NCBI RefSeq assembly: GCF_000699445.3
Contig: NC_067196.1
Location: forward strand, 5,494,616 to 5,558,615
Origin: Schistosoma haematobium
Taxonomy: Eukaryota; Platyhelminthes; Trematoda; Strigeidida; Schistosomatidae
Direction of reading: 5' to 3'
Length of the DNA stretch: 64,000 nucleotides
The notes beneath the pieces were generated by a model. That model was not told the DNA's origin and ran no database searches. It saw only the letters and a program-made list of their open reading frames with translations. This document shows positions 47,401 through 56,332 of the stretch, piece by piece (the stretch's first letter is position 1; each line of letters begins with the position of its first letter). A program made the position numbers and the translations under genes.

Positions 47401-50400
47401 CAAACCAATGGTGCACATGGGCTCCAGTATCCTAAGGAAACAAATGGCATAAGATGGTGGTTGGAGGTAGTTGACAAGAAATCCTGCACCCGGGTTTCGT
47501 GCCACTTGGCACTCGTCAGCAAGGTATACCTGTAATCCTGAGGGGACTGATGCTCTTTGACTGATTCGATCCCGTGTCACCCAGCTTCACAGTCAGAGAC
47601 GTTACCACTATGCTATCGGGCCCACGACCGACATCCTGATCACCATCTAATCTCACAATAGTGCATGCAGTGTCGAGTCACCTAGACTGGTGGCCACATT
47701 ACAACTTGGTCGATAGCATTCGATCTGCACTAATAAGGACATGACACACATGACATTGATAACCACCCAATGATTAACAAGAATACAGCGCTTATATGGA
47801 TATTTTATAGGTCCTTGAATTGAACTATTTGAACTGATTAGTATAAAAACGGAAGGAATTCTGAAATAGGCCTATCCAGATCATATAGAAACCTGAGCAA
47901 AAACTTTTTCTTCTTCCTTTTTTTTATATACCCCTGTGAGCCAAGGTAATTTTACATTGGTTTTCAGGAGAACCAGACACTATCCAGACTTTCATGTGAC
48001 AACCTAAACAGCACAGGTCAATTCCGTCTAAAAAGACAGCCAGACACCCTCTCCCAGGCCTAAAATTTGTAGCCGAAATAGTACGGCTTAATCCCGTTTC
48101 CAGGAGGACCAGACACCATCCAGGCTTAAACTTTATAAACCGAGCAGTACAGCTCAATACAGCCTCACAGGAGAACCAGACACCATATAAGCTTTAACGC
48201 TACAATCTGAATGATACATTTCAATCCTGCGGCGCAACCACACAGGTACTAAGCACCCTGGTGGACCGGAGCCAAAATATATACTTAGTAAATTTCTATT
48301 ATATTGGTTAACACCCTAAAATGTTAATGTTGGATAAGGTCATTTCCTAATAAATCTATAGAAATAGTAATAATTAACAATTTATCATAAGCTCATTCCA
48401 TCAAGGAATATAAGAATAGGTTGTAATAAAACCATTTATTGACTTTTATTTTACTGATGTAAACCTTATTACTTTCAAACTACTTAAATAACTTGACACA
48501 TTTGTATTTTACTCTAGTAATATCATAGTAATTAGATATTTAGTAATGCTGTAAATATTTATTACATTTTAATACTTTTGATTAGAAACTAAAGTTTATG
48601 AAAAATGCCAATTATATTTGTAAGAAATGATTGAGTATAGATAGTTGTATATTTTCAGTAAGAAGAACCTATGACCTTGATTTGTTAGTCTAAGACACAG
48701 ATAATCTTTAACAACTGAATGATAACCAAACATAAATTTCACTTATGGCATCAAGTTTTAGACTCATTTGTTTAAACCTATTCAGATCTACTTATTGTAA
48801 AGAACAGTCTACTGACTTTTAGTAATATTATCTGTAAACTGATTAGGTGTTGAAAATTTGCAGAACATTTATCATATAATCCGGTTACTCAAGTAAAAAT
48901 CAAGGTTTTAATTCCTGTAATATACTAGATTTCTTTGCATAAGTTATTATTACTATTAAAGAAGTATTCAAAGTGATTTACCAAACAAAACTATGTCAAT
49001 GGTTAAGATCATGAGTCAGTTGAAGCTAGACCACCATAGAAAACCTGGAAGCACTGGACGGCCGTTTCGTCCTATTGTGGCACTCCTTAACAGTGCGCAT
49101 CCACGATCCCACCCCGCAAGATCCGAACTCAGGACCTATCAGTCTCGCGGGGCGGGATCGTAGATGCTCACTATAGAGGAGTCCCATACTAGGATATAAC
49201 GGCCGCGAGATTCGAACCCATGACTATTTCAGATAATCAATTTGATTAAACACTCGGTAATGACTAATATGACAATTTCAATCATACAACATAGAATTTC
49301 CACGAATGTATTTACATTTATAAACAATATTTTAAAGAAAAATGGAAAGTTTCGTTTTTTTCCTTTACTATTACCTTTAGACTATCAAGTATATAATGTC
49401 CACCTCTTTGCGGATGACCGAATACATTTAATAATGTTCTGTCAGTTACTACACCCGGCAATGGTATTGATGCAATTGTACGTGGTAGTTTTTGACGACG
49501 TAAAAAGCATGGTACAGCATCACGACCTGAATTAGCTGGTATAATTTCACGTATTTCAATTGTATCATCGGCTACAAAAGACAAACCACGTTTTAGTGTC
49601 AAATGACAAAATAAAGAGTTTTATGTTTAAGTAAACTAAAGTTTAAACTTTTTTTACAAAAATAAAATCATTCAATTGAAAAGTAAATTGTTTTTGTTAA
49701 ATGGTTTGTTGAGAATAGTTTTATTTAAATACCCCTTTCAGCACAGAAAGTGTAAAAAAGATGTAGATGATGAACTTTGAGACTTTTCGTCTGTTTCCCG
49801 AAATTATTAGATTTGGCTGCTGGTAATTTCAACAAGCTGGAAGACTTATTATTCATACTATTAAGTATACAACCACCATCTACTTCATAGACAGTTAGTG
49901 ATGTAGAACATTGTTTTTTGATTGACAGACTTCTTGATTATTATATAGAAATAAATTTGATCAATTGGAGCTGTAAATGATAAATTACCGATCGGTCTTA
50001 AGATATCTATTAAATAGATCTAGATAAATAAGACCCCTGGTCAATTGAATAAATAAGGAAGTAAAACTATGATTCATATACAGAAATTTGAACCTGTAAG
50101 GTATAGAATCAATGATTAATTATAAATGAAAGTCAAGGTTCTGAAAACTGATAGGATGATCTTTCATTTCTCTCTATTAGATCAATACATCAAACAAACA
50201 AACATGTACTTAAAAAAGCCTATTCATCATAATTACTTATTAGCTTACCTAGAAAATAATTTAATATCATTTCTCTAGGATCACCATAAAGTGATTCTGT
50301 GTCATCCCAAAAACAGAAAAATCTCAACACATGACGATCATGATCAAGAAATTGACGAAGTTTATCCATTCTTTCATATGGTCTAAGTGGTTGCATACTC

Positions 50401-53400
50401 TCAGTAAACTAATATAAAATGAAGATAATAAATACTTGGTAGATTAAATTTTTACTTTTTACAGTGTATATAATAATGAAATGAATATTGTAAAATCTGG
50501 AACTTCTTCCAAATCATTATTAATTATAATTTTTTGTATAATTATTGAATAACCCAGATTACTATTTTGGTGTGAGCTACTTATATCCACATAAGGAGTA
50601 TATAACGGTGGTCAGGCATAAAATGTATTTCAGTAGAAGATCGGGAAGGAAAGAACGGGAACAGAACGGAACGCAACTGGTATAAAAATGCATGAACAAT
50701 GAAATCTGAGACAACGGACTGATATGCGCAAAAGTAACAGTCAAGTTTGAGACAATGAAATGATGTTTTTCAAATTATGTATTCACTATATGTTTCTCAG
50801 ATTTAAGTGAGATGTTCCGTAATTTCGTGTCAGTTACATCTGATTGTCCCCAATCGTGCTCTTGTTCACTACGCTATGTGTATGCGTTCCATTCTCAATA
50901 AGATTTAGATAAACCTATAAACTTCTCTCATAGGATTTATTATTGCTAGTTTGTCCACGGTTGATCAGTTACTGTCCTACCCATTCAAAGCCACTTTCGG
51001 CTTATTTATGTATTATTGCGATTTATCACTTTATGGTGTGATGTGACATTTATTTCTCCAACAGTGAACAATAAATTTATATTTTTTTGGTTTTCCATTA
51101 TGGATAGTACTTTTCCTATTTCTCAAGATAACAGTTTTACAAGAAACATGCTACTGTTTATAAAAGCCTTAACAGAATTCAATTACATGTACTTAAAAGT
51201 GTTTTAATATAACATATAGTGATATAATAAAAATAATATAACTTACCGTTTTTACAAGATAAACTAATTAAAACGAAATAAACACCTAACCTACTTACAG
51301 CTTTACGATGAATACTGTAAGGATCATCTGGTATTGATTCTGGTTTACCTAATTTTATACCAAGTTTGCGTAAAAAATTCGATGTAAATTGATCACAAGA
51401 AACAATTCGAAATGTTTTACCATAAGCTACAAACTCTGTTCCCACATTGAAATCATGCACAGTATAATAGAGATGTTCATTTGGTACAGGTTTGGAAATA
51501 CGGTGCCGTTTAATAATTGTTCCTTGATAAATAAGTAACATCAGAATAATTATTGTTGGATCATTTTAATGTATAATAATCTTGAAAAATTGTTATTGCA
51601 GTGACAATGAAGGGGGTGTTAATCTATCTACTGATCAGCTTTTTCAGGATAACACTCAAAATATTTTTCATTTTCTGCTATATAAGATAGTTTTTGGAAC
51701 TGATATAAATATAACTACTCAATAGCTGAATTCTTTTTTTCCGAAACCTTACGTTTTTTTAGTATAATAAATCAGTTATTTGAGTTTACGGACCCTATTG
51801 ATATATACGCAATTCTAGGATTGCAAAGGGCATTTAGAATAGGACGGTAATATATAAAAAGAAAGGAATTGCTAAGCACTGTTTTATATGGTATTTCATT
51901 GAGTTTTTCACGTCAGCATTCTGAAAAATTTATCAACACCCCAATTTATGTTGAATATTTTATTATCCCACCCAGTATCACCTCAGAAAATAGGCACTGG
52001 TAAGTTATGTGAACCGAAAAGTTCAAAACTAGTTGAACTAGTTTTAAAAACTCAAAATTAACTTTACTCACTGTGATTTGTGCTTTGTTTAAAAGAAAAC
52101 ATACTTTATAGAAAGCTTTATGTGGTATTATAACTCTAGCTATAAATTAACATTTAGCACAAATATCTCAAAATTCAATGGAGAGTACATGATGTGAAAT
52201 AAAATCAAAGACAGAGAAAAAACCAAACAGACTGCACGATACAGTTAAGAACGAAGAAAAGTGGCAGATTAAGACAGGAAGCATTTTAAAATGGAATTAA
52301 AAAGCAGAATCAAATCATAGCATAAATTACCCTGAGCCATTCCAGTGTTTGCTATACGTGGCTCAACGACTTGTATAGTGTCATCCTCTGGGTAAAATAA
52401 GATTTTACATTTTCTAATACGATATTGTTCTTCGCGTCTTTCATTAACGGACTCTTGGAAATAAGCATCAAAGGATAAGGCCTAGTCGTAAAAGATCAGA
52501 AAATAAAGTTGTTTGTTAGTTGAAAACGTGGAAAAAGTAGGTTGATAAAAATTGCCGCAAACAAAAACGATCGATATAAGTCAGAATTTTATCTAGAGTG
52601 TGATGAACAGTAAAATAATTCTACATCATTTACTGTAACAGTAAGTTTCCATGACGGTCCCGGTTATTTGTAAGTAAATCCATAAGCTTTGTTCGATCCT
52701 CCAGATATTTTAAGAAATATGACACATACGTGATATCAAACATCAAATAATAAATATAAATGTTTCAAATGGTCCCTAACTTTTATCAGATCGATACATT
52801 TAATTCTGCATAATGTGTATTCACACATGATAGGTAGGAAGGTAAAAGTGACCATTACATCTATTTAATTATTCACTTACATTGAGTCAACAGTCACCAT
52901 GACCTGGTCAGTCTAAAACACATTTAAATGTTATCACTTTCTACTTAACTCCTTGTAAAAATGTAGGAGATGAATTTCGTATTATTAGGATATCTGCTAA
53001 GGTTCACATGTTCCTGAACATTGCTCGCTTAAGTTTACGCTGATACAAATTATGAAGAGTTTTATTCCTAACTAGATATTTTAGTTTTTGTGTTAAGTAG
53101 GTACTTACAACACACACTTTCTTACTCCAATCTTTTCACATGTCCGAAACAAGTATGTTCAAAACGAGTCCAAACATACTACAAATGGGAGTTACAATAG
53201 ATGTAATAGGTAAGATCCTACTGACTCTATGTCAAAACACACCAACTCTTGTACCTTATAATGTATATAATTGCACGTATTCCAGTCTCAACAGACTATA
53301 AGCACAAACAATTATAGTGTCAATGCCGAATAAAACGTTTTTGCATTCATTGATGAATAGAAAACCCAATTACTGGCACAAATATTCACTTGAAAAGTTG

Positions 53401-54685
53401 CAAAAGAACCATAACATCGTTATAAAAGAAAGCTTTTCTAAAATTCTATGTAACTAACAAACCTACTGTTTGCGGAATACTTTCCTTAACATTTGAATAA
53501 TTACTTGGAAATGGGACTAATTTCTTTTATATCACAAACAAAACTGAGCCTCAGTCTTGATCCTTCAAACAAGGGAAATTTTTCAAGCATAGAGTTTATT
53601 TTTCAATCATAAAAGGAATAACGGATTTCGAAAACTGAAAATTGAGCATATAAATATTAAACAGTTCAAAACTTAGTGGGATTTTTCATGCCGTTCTTAC
53701 CAAAAGTAAAATCACAATCTCCACAACACTATACTTAAAAATATATATTGAATAATTGAAACAGACTCATATAAATCATGAGCACTGACTCAAAAAGTCT
53801 ACGTAGATAACCAATGAAGAAAACCCACAACATTTGAGCCAAACACGAAAGAGATGGGCGAACAAGGAAAAAAAGATCAATCTACATAGCTCATAAAACA
53901 TGCAAACATACAGTTGATATAGAAGTTGAATGTGTTAGTCGCAGTTTTATGATCATTATAGTAAAAAAAATTGGAGTAGCTTATTTTCTCCTCCACTTTC
54001 TAAGTTGATGAGACTGTAAAATACGAAAACAAACCAGAAGATCACATAGGAGAATAAAATAAAATATTATTGATTCTGAAATCCCAATATATCTTAAACA
54101 AGCCGGTACAAACTGACCGTTTTCTTTGTTGCAAACTTTTAGTGTTAGAAATAAAGTTCTGGATCTGTAAATAATTAGCTAACTAACAACCAAAATAGGA
54201 TTTATGTGGTGTACTTTAAAGCAGATTGTGAACCTCATATAAGAACTTTGGAAATTAAATAAAACTCATTGGTAATAAACTTTTTGTTCGGGAAGGATCT
54301 ATAGTTCACCATGACCAAAACATCTTTAAATTAAGAAAGGAGTGTTCAGAATTGCTAGTTTTGCAACATTTATTTATTGTTGATCGTCCACCTTTTATTA
54401 TAAGTATTGCGAAATACCTTTGACTTACCACCACGTACCTATGTATTTTACTATGTATTTGATGAATTTAACATGGCATTTCCGCCTTTTTCGTACCTGT
54501 TTATCAAACGCCAGCCATGCGGGGAACTGACTACCCATTCCAGATGGATAGACGCTGGTTGGTGCATCGATTCTTTGTCCTGGTAGCTTTTCTCCACCAA
54601 TCCCTGGCTTGTCATCGCCATGCATATAAGCTTTATCGCCTTCCAGTTTTAGGTAATGTGATTTGTGGAACTTTTCTTTCCCAAT
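32170..54685 (-). CDS. EFHC2: EFHC2-like DM10/EF-hand axonemal protein, 10 exons, first exon not found
   Basis: Ten minus-strand exons (54497-54685, 52331-52481, 51299-51522, 50249-50408, 49375-49571, 46809-46947, 44372-44683, 40500-40917, 38090-38302, 32170-32431) total 2265 nt with every splice phase consistent, giving 754 residues and a TAA. It has three DM10 domains. Landmarks: KSHYLKLEGDKAYMHGDDKP, AFDKQALSFDAYFQESVNER, YGKTFRIVSCDQFTSNFL, HDRHVLRFFCFWDDTESLYG, YGRKFLICDCDEFTKEYY, LIPKAPNHNFKKFM, YVGAKLDFNTFLFELTEADD. The C-terminal part is helical with EF-hand-like loops (DPDDTGTFDFDQM, DADKTGEMDRHAI). Length fits EFHC2 better than the shorter EFHC1. Family members are inner-junction/doublet-microtubule proteins of motile cilia, so a role in flame-cell, miracidial or sperm axonemes is inferred. 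The initiator exon (the LPFLPG-type start) is missing. Confidence 0.9.
32523..33050 (-). repeat. family A repeat, upstream of endonuclease copy 2
   Basis: Antisense full-length copy with tail at 32523. It shares some variants with the copy at 1748-2274 (for example AAATACTCTGGTACG) but differs at many positions. Confidence 0.87.
33126..33695 (+). pseudogene. CR1-like LINE endonuclease fragment (copy 2)
   Basis: Inverted duplicate of 1102-1671: the 189-residue translations differ only near the last residues. Same endonuclease landmarks (SLPNKMAELK, DISETWL, GNFNARYINWG). It lies in the last intron of the EFHC2-like gene and is truncated at 33695 against a family A fragment. Not a host gene. 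Confidence 0.85.
33697..33874 (-). repeat. family A repeat fragment
   Basis: Middle section of family A (CATGTGCACCATTGGTTTGG onward), with an internal deletion before the ATTTGGGGGC end. Confidence 0.8.
34045..35660. mobile_element. nested RTE-clade LINE fragments
   Basis: Minus-strand SR2-like RT is split. 35660-35385 reads through VMYEGQLTTTSQVRTG, a LLSPFFFL-like box and TDDLALL. 34560-34045 resumes just after that box (VQVKANNVTAAS), then TNIKTVLLYGAES and the RILVGGLFSSTRGDRRK end. Between them, 34561-35384 is a plus-strand RTE 3' end. All pieces are decayed. Confidence 0.78.
34561..35384 (+). pseudogene. RTE LINE 3' end inserted in another RTE
   Basis: Upstream frames are broken; 34891-35175 is open and reads GWKKVRSGQTKTWHQCLK, LSHVGRCRLLGW and NRSQWRRCIHSL, the C-terminus of an RTE ORF. 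A 3' UTR like that at 7440-7745 follows. Confidence 0.8.
36250..36410 (-). repeat. family B SINE with partly kept hammerhead
   Basis: Minus strand has CACTACTGAGGAGTCTCATA (core CTGAGGA intact, stem II pairs), then GGACGACACGG, where GAAA has become GACA. tRNA-like part precedes it. Confidence 0.75.
37001..37050 (-). ncRNA. hammerhead ribozyme, family C, almost intact core
   Basis: Minus strand: stem I strand ACACCTTG, CTGACGA (37042-37036), stem II TGC-loop-GCA, GAAA (37021-37018), stem III ACCC/GGGT, cleavage residue C at 37010 and stem I partner CAGGGT. All invariant core residues are present. The one fault is a C-C mismatch at the first stem II pair. Activity not shown. Confidence 0.62.
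37254..37308 (+). ncRNA. hammerhead ribozyme, family C, core kept but stem III weakened
   Basis: CTGACGA (37263-37269), a 5-bp stem II GTGTC/GGCAC, GAAA (37284-37287), then CCCGTGTT. Stem III has one mismatch and the cleavage residue is T. It directly follows a tRNA-like promoter. Confidence 0.55.
37466..38089. other. EFHC2-like last intron, 5' part
   Basis: No recognised repeat or gene. Confidence 0.4.
38090..38302 (-). CDS. EFHC2: EFHC2-like exon 9 (EF-hand region)
   Basis: Acceptor TTTTAACTTTAG, donor TTG/GTAAGT. Reads PSKEINLEILLGIAQQTLRR and DADKTGEMDRHAIRRIC, an EF-hand-like loop. Phase 2 in and 2 out. Confidence 0.9.
38303..40499. other. EFHC2-like intron 8
   Basis: A hydrophobic 92-residue plus frame (39079-39357) lies here; no domain, splice context or repeat was recognised, so it was not called. 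A TATATATAC stretch near 39535 has no clear context. Confidence 0.4.
40500..40917 (-). CDS. EFHC2: EFHC2-like exon 8 (end of third DM10, EF-hand start)
   Basis: Acceptor TTTATTTCAAG, donor TTAG/GTAAGT. Contains GGLFLERSKIKK, YVGAKLDFNTFLFELTEADD and DPDDTGTFDFDQM. The open frame upstream (to 41077) is intronic. Confidence 0.92.
42830..43140 (+). repeat. dispersed repeat, arm 1 of an inverted pair
   Basis: About 300 bp (CACGATTGGGGATAATCAGA to TATATACTCC) nearly identical to the reverse complement of 50590-50880. Not a family A, B or C member; class unknown. Confidence 0.75.
43725..43860 (-). repeat. family B SINE, hammerhead 3' half only
   Basis: Minus strand: AAAGAAACGATCGTCCAGTGC, then the CCAGG..CCATGGTGGTCTAGC end; followed by an opposed copy of the same end. 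Confidence 0.7.
44372..44683 (-). CDS. EFHC2: EFHC2-like exon 7 (third DM10)
   Basis: Acceptor CTTTGCAG, donor CAG/GTTAGA. Reads DFTPVKPKLQDHITTVKREI, then PPYNGWGTDEDSLANCYSLI and DDTISIFEP. Phase 1 in, 1 out. Confidence 0.92.
45170..45600. mobile_element. CR1-like and RTE LINE scraps
   Basis: 45170-45440 is the reverse complement relative of 190-420 (GATATTATTCAAGGAGTATA, AAATAAATTTGGGAGGAG). 45460-45600 is a minus-strand RTE C-terminal scrap (complement of ACCAACATGGCTCAG and CAACCAGGTAATCT). Confidence 0.65.
45750..45850 (-). repeat. family B SINE, heavily decayed
   Basis: Minus strand shows GACGAAATAGCTGTTCAC, a relic of the GGACGAAACGGCCGTCCAG core, and a CTAGCTTTAACT-like end. Confidence 0.45.
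46809..46947 (-). CDS. EFHC2: EFHC2-like exon 6 (end of second DM10)
   Basis: Acceptor CTAAAACTAG, donor ATAC/GTAAGT. Reads LGAPKDNFYKDHDLTIGANI, NVYGRKFLICDCDEFTKEYY, RIKYGI. No long frame marks it; it is called from homology and phase. Confidence 0.88.
47172..47452 (+). repeat. family A repeat, cut by a family C insertion
   Basis: Starts CTCCCAAATGTCCTGGTACG and stops at AAATGGCAT, where the family C unit begins. Confidence 0.82.
47454..47790 (-). repeat. family C tRNA-like/hammerhead SINE
   Basis: Minus strand: tRNA-like part (GATAGCATAGTGGTAACG and GGGATCGAATC, about 47625-47560), then a hammerhead at 47528-47478. An opposed tail (CACCTAGACTGGTGGCCACA) follows at about 47640-47790. Confidence 0.78.
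47478..47528 (-). ncRNA. hammerhead ribozyme, family C, cleavage residue changed
   Basis: CTGACGA (47519-47513), a perfect 5-bp stem II GTGCC/GGCAC, GAAA (47498-47495) and stem III ACCC/GGGT are all kept. The residue at the cleavage site is G (47487) instead of A, C or U, so self-cleavage is not expected. Confidence 0.6.
47955..48235. repeat. four degenerate tandem repeats of about 68-70 bp
   Basis: Four units share AGGAGAACCAGACACCATCC, a CTTTAA block and CAGTACAGCTCAAT. Units begin near 47963, 48034, 48100 and 48168. Minus-strand frames through them repeat a motif like WMVSGPPGN but are not continuous. Identity unknown. Confidence 0.65.
48236..49002. other. EFHC2-like intron 5, AT-rich part
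   Basis: Nothing recognised. Confidence 0.4.
49003..49215. repeat. family B SINE pair with hammerhead remnants
   Basis: Minus strand: GGACGAAACGGCCGTCCAGTGC is fully kept (GAAA at 49068-49065, cleavage residue C at 49057), but the upstream box reads TTAAGGA instead of CTGAGGA, two transitions away. A decayed plus-strand copy follows (GAGGAGTCCCATACTAGGAT). Confidence 0.72.
49375..49571 (-). CDS. EFHC2: EFHC2-like exon 5 (second DM10, start)
   Basis: Acceptor CTTTTGTAG, donor AAAG/GTAATA. Reads DDTIEIREIIPANSGRDAVP and PQRGGHYILDSLK. Phase 1 in, 0 out. Confidence 0.92.
50249..50408 (-). CDS. EFHC2: EFHC2-like exon 4 (start of second DM10)
   Basis: Acceptor TTTTATATTAG, donor CTAG/GTAAGC. 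Reads FTESMQPLRPYERMDKLRQF and HDRHVLRFFCFWDDTESLYG. Phase 0 in, 1 out. Confidence 0.92.
50590..50880 (-). repeat. dispersed repeat, arm 2 of an inverted pair
   Basis: Reverse complement is nearly the same as 42830-43140. Lies in intron 3 of the EFHC2-like gene. Confidence 0.75.
51299..51522 (-). CDS. EFHC2: EFHC2-like exon 3 (end of first DM10)
   Basis: Acceptor TTATTTATCAAG, donor GCT/GTAAGT. Reads GTIIKRHRISKPVPNEHLYY, YGKTFRIVSCDQFTSNFLRK, DDPYSIHRKA. A second GTAAGT 57 bp downstream would break the phase. Confidence 0.92.
52331..52481 (-). CDS. EFHC2: EFHC2-like exon 2 (first DM10)
   Basis: Acceptor TACGACTAG, donor CAGG/GTAATT. Reads ALSFDAYFQESVNERREEQY, RIRKCKILFYPEDDTIQVVE, PRIANTGMAQ. 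Phase 0 in, 1 out. Confidence 0.92.
52482..54496. other. EFHC2-like intron 1
   Basis: AT-rich; no repeat family or gene recognised. Confidence 0.4.
54497..54685 (-). CDS. EFHC2: EFHC2-like first recognised exon (N-terminal region)
   Basis: Acceptor TATTTCTTAAG, donor CAG/GTACGA. Reads IGKEKFHKSHYLKLEGDKAY, MHGDDKPGIGGEKLPGQRID, then WLAFDKQ. It enters in phase 0, so at least one upstream exon with the initiator Met exists. Confidence 0.9.
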
Positions 54686-55629
54686 CTTAAGAAATACATA
54701 AGAAATATAAGTTTACATTTCTATTAAAACTATATCCAGGGAGAAATGGTAGTGCCATCGATAAGGAATAAAGTTCGGCCCTTTCTATGTTTGCTCCTAG
54801 CCTTAGGGTGTCTTGTGTGCTTGGGAAGCGTTAGGAACAATAAGCCCAGTAATCTAAAAGGAATAACGAAATAGAGGAAACGTAGACCAAAGAATAATAA
54901 AACTCAGTTACATATAAAAAATATGAGTCAATCAAAAATATTATAATCTTCAAACTGAGATATCCTTACGATCAAAGTAAGAAGTTTATAGTGTAAGACT
55001 TCAAACGTGTTATAATGTATTTTAAAAAAACGCGTATTCAACTCTATGGTGCTCACCGTTTAAAACAAAAAACATGATAAAATATAATATATTCGCGAAT
55101 TATATGAAAAAGGATGATAAATTTATGAAAATAGTATGTTGTATATAGGGCACGTAGTATTGATGGGCGAGGAACGAAGTACTTATTGAGCGCGTTTTAA
55201 AAAAGGACAGGGATTTCGTTACTGTAAAGAATAAACTTTGCTTATAAGTATTTGTTGCGTCAAAAGAATTTTTTAAACTTAAAAATTATCTATTTTAGTT
55301 AAGGTTTAGAATTTTCTTGAGATCCGTTTAGTGGTACTCTATGTCCATTAGGTTATCACACTAGTGTTCATTTTGTGTATTTTTCAGTAGTTTACACCTT
55401 TATATCCTTTTTAAATGTTTGGCTTTATTCACAAATGTGAGCAGTCCTATTCTTCTTTCCATGTGCAGGAAGAAGTGCAGACTGATGTATGCGAAAGTGG
55501 CTCTGTATGATGTGAAGTTTTTAAAACCCTACTGTATACAAAGGTTGCTCGAAGTCTAACTCCCATTGACTTTACATGTTGTGCTGTTCGAGCAATGCGT
55601 CACGGATTCAAGAGACACGTAGTTTTTAG
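54686..55629. other. region 5' of the EFHC2-like exon
   Basis: I searched the minus strand for the missing first exon (a Met followed by an LPFLPG-like block and a phase-0 donor) and did not find it. No other feature seen. Confidence 0.4.
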
Positions 55630-55986
55630 GTGTTGCCTAGCAAGAAAGTTGGTGATCGTTTGTCTACTATCCTGAGAACTGAAAGCGAAGAACATAATAC
55701 TGTGACAAGTGATGTTGCAGCAAAAGCTGGACGCTGGAATGCGAAACATCAAAAACCGAAATCTCTTTTAAACAAATCAAACATGAAATACCACTGGACA
55801 CTAGCTATAACAATTATTAAGTTTTCCCTGCAGAATCAAACAAATCTGTTTCCATTTAAATTATTCTCGAAGTGGATGTCTCGACTGCGAGGAAATGAAT
55901 GCCTGAGAGGAAAAACGAATAAGAAAAGACTTTGGTGCACTTACATTCTTGATAACAAATACTCACTTAAAGCGAAACAAACTTGA
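55630..55986 (+). CDS. unrecognised 118-residue open frame, hypothetical
   Basis: Hydrophilic, basic open frame (PSKKVGDRLSTILRTESEEH near its start; KHQKPKSLLNKSN in the middle). A TTTTTAG acceptor-like sequence precedes it at 55628, so it might be a terminal exon, but I recognise no family. It stops 12 bp before the LTR retrotransposon. It could equally be chance or a relic. Confidence 0.22.
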   Translation: MLPSKKVGDRLSTILRTESEEHNTVTSDVAAKAGRWNAKHQKPKSLLNKSNMKYHWTLAITIIKFSLQNQTNLFPFKLFSKWMSRLRGNECLRGKTNKKRLWCTYILDNKYSLKAKQT

Positions 55987-55998
55987 CTCTGTGAGGAT

Positions 55999-56310
55999 TG
56001 TTGGGGACGATAGATCCCCAAAACTCATATTTTTTAATTTTATCGAATAAATGTTCAAATATTTGTATGGGACTCAATTGATGAACTTATCGATTAAATG
56101 TGCAAACAGGTCAATTGATGAACTATCGATCAAATGTTAAATAGCAGTCAATTGACTAACTTATTGAATAATGTTTAAAAATTTACCATGACAATATCGA
56201 TTGTAAATATTTGTATAAATACGCTTGATTTGTGTGCTTGACCTGACTTGGCATCTGCTGTTCCGAATAAGTCAAATGAGTAGTAGCGTTCAAGCTTAAT
56301 GAACCCAACA
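55999..56310 (+). repeat. 5' LTR
   Basis: 312 bp. Matches the 3' LTR over most of its length but has an internal gap of about 70 bp near its 3' end. The U3 part carries short direct repeats (TCAATTGATGAACT and variants) and a TATAAATACG near 56214. Confidence 0.88.
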
Positions 56311-56332
56311 ATTTGGCGACGGTGGTTTTTCA

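Noticed and set aside
51240..51298. Extension of EFHC2-like exon 3 to a second GTAAGT
   Set aside because: It would leave phase 1 before a phase-0 exon and add residues with no DM10 counterpart.
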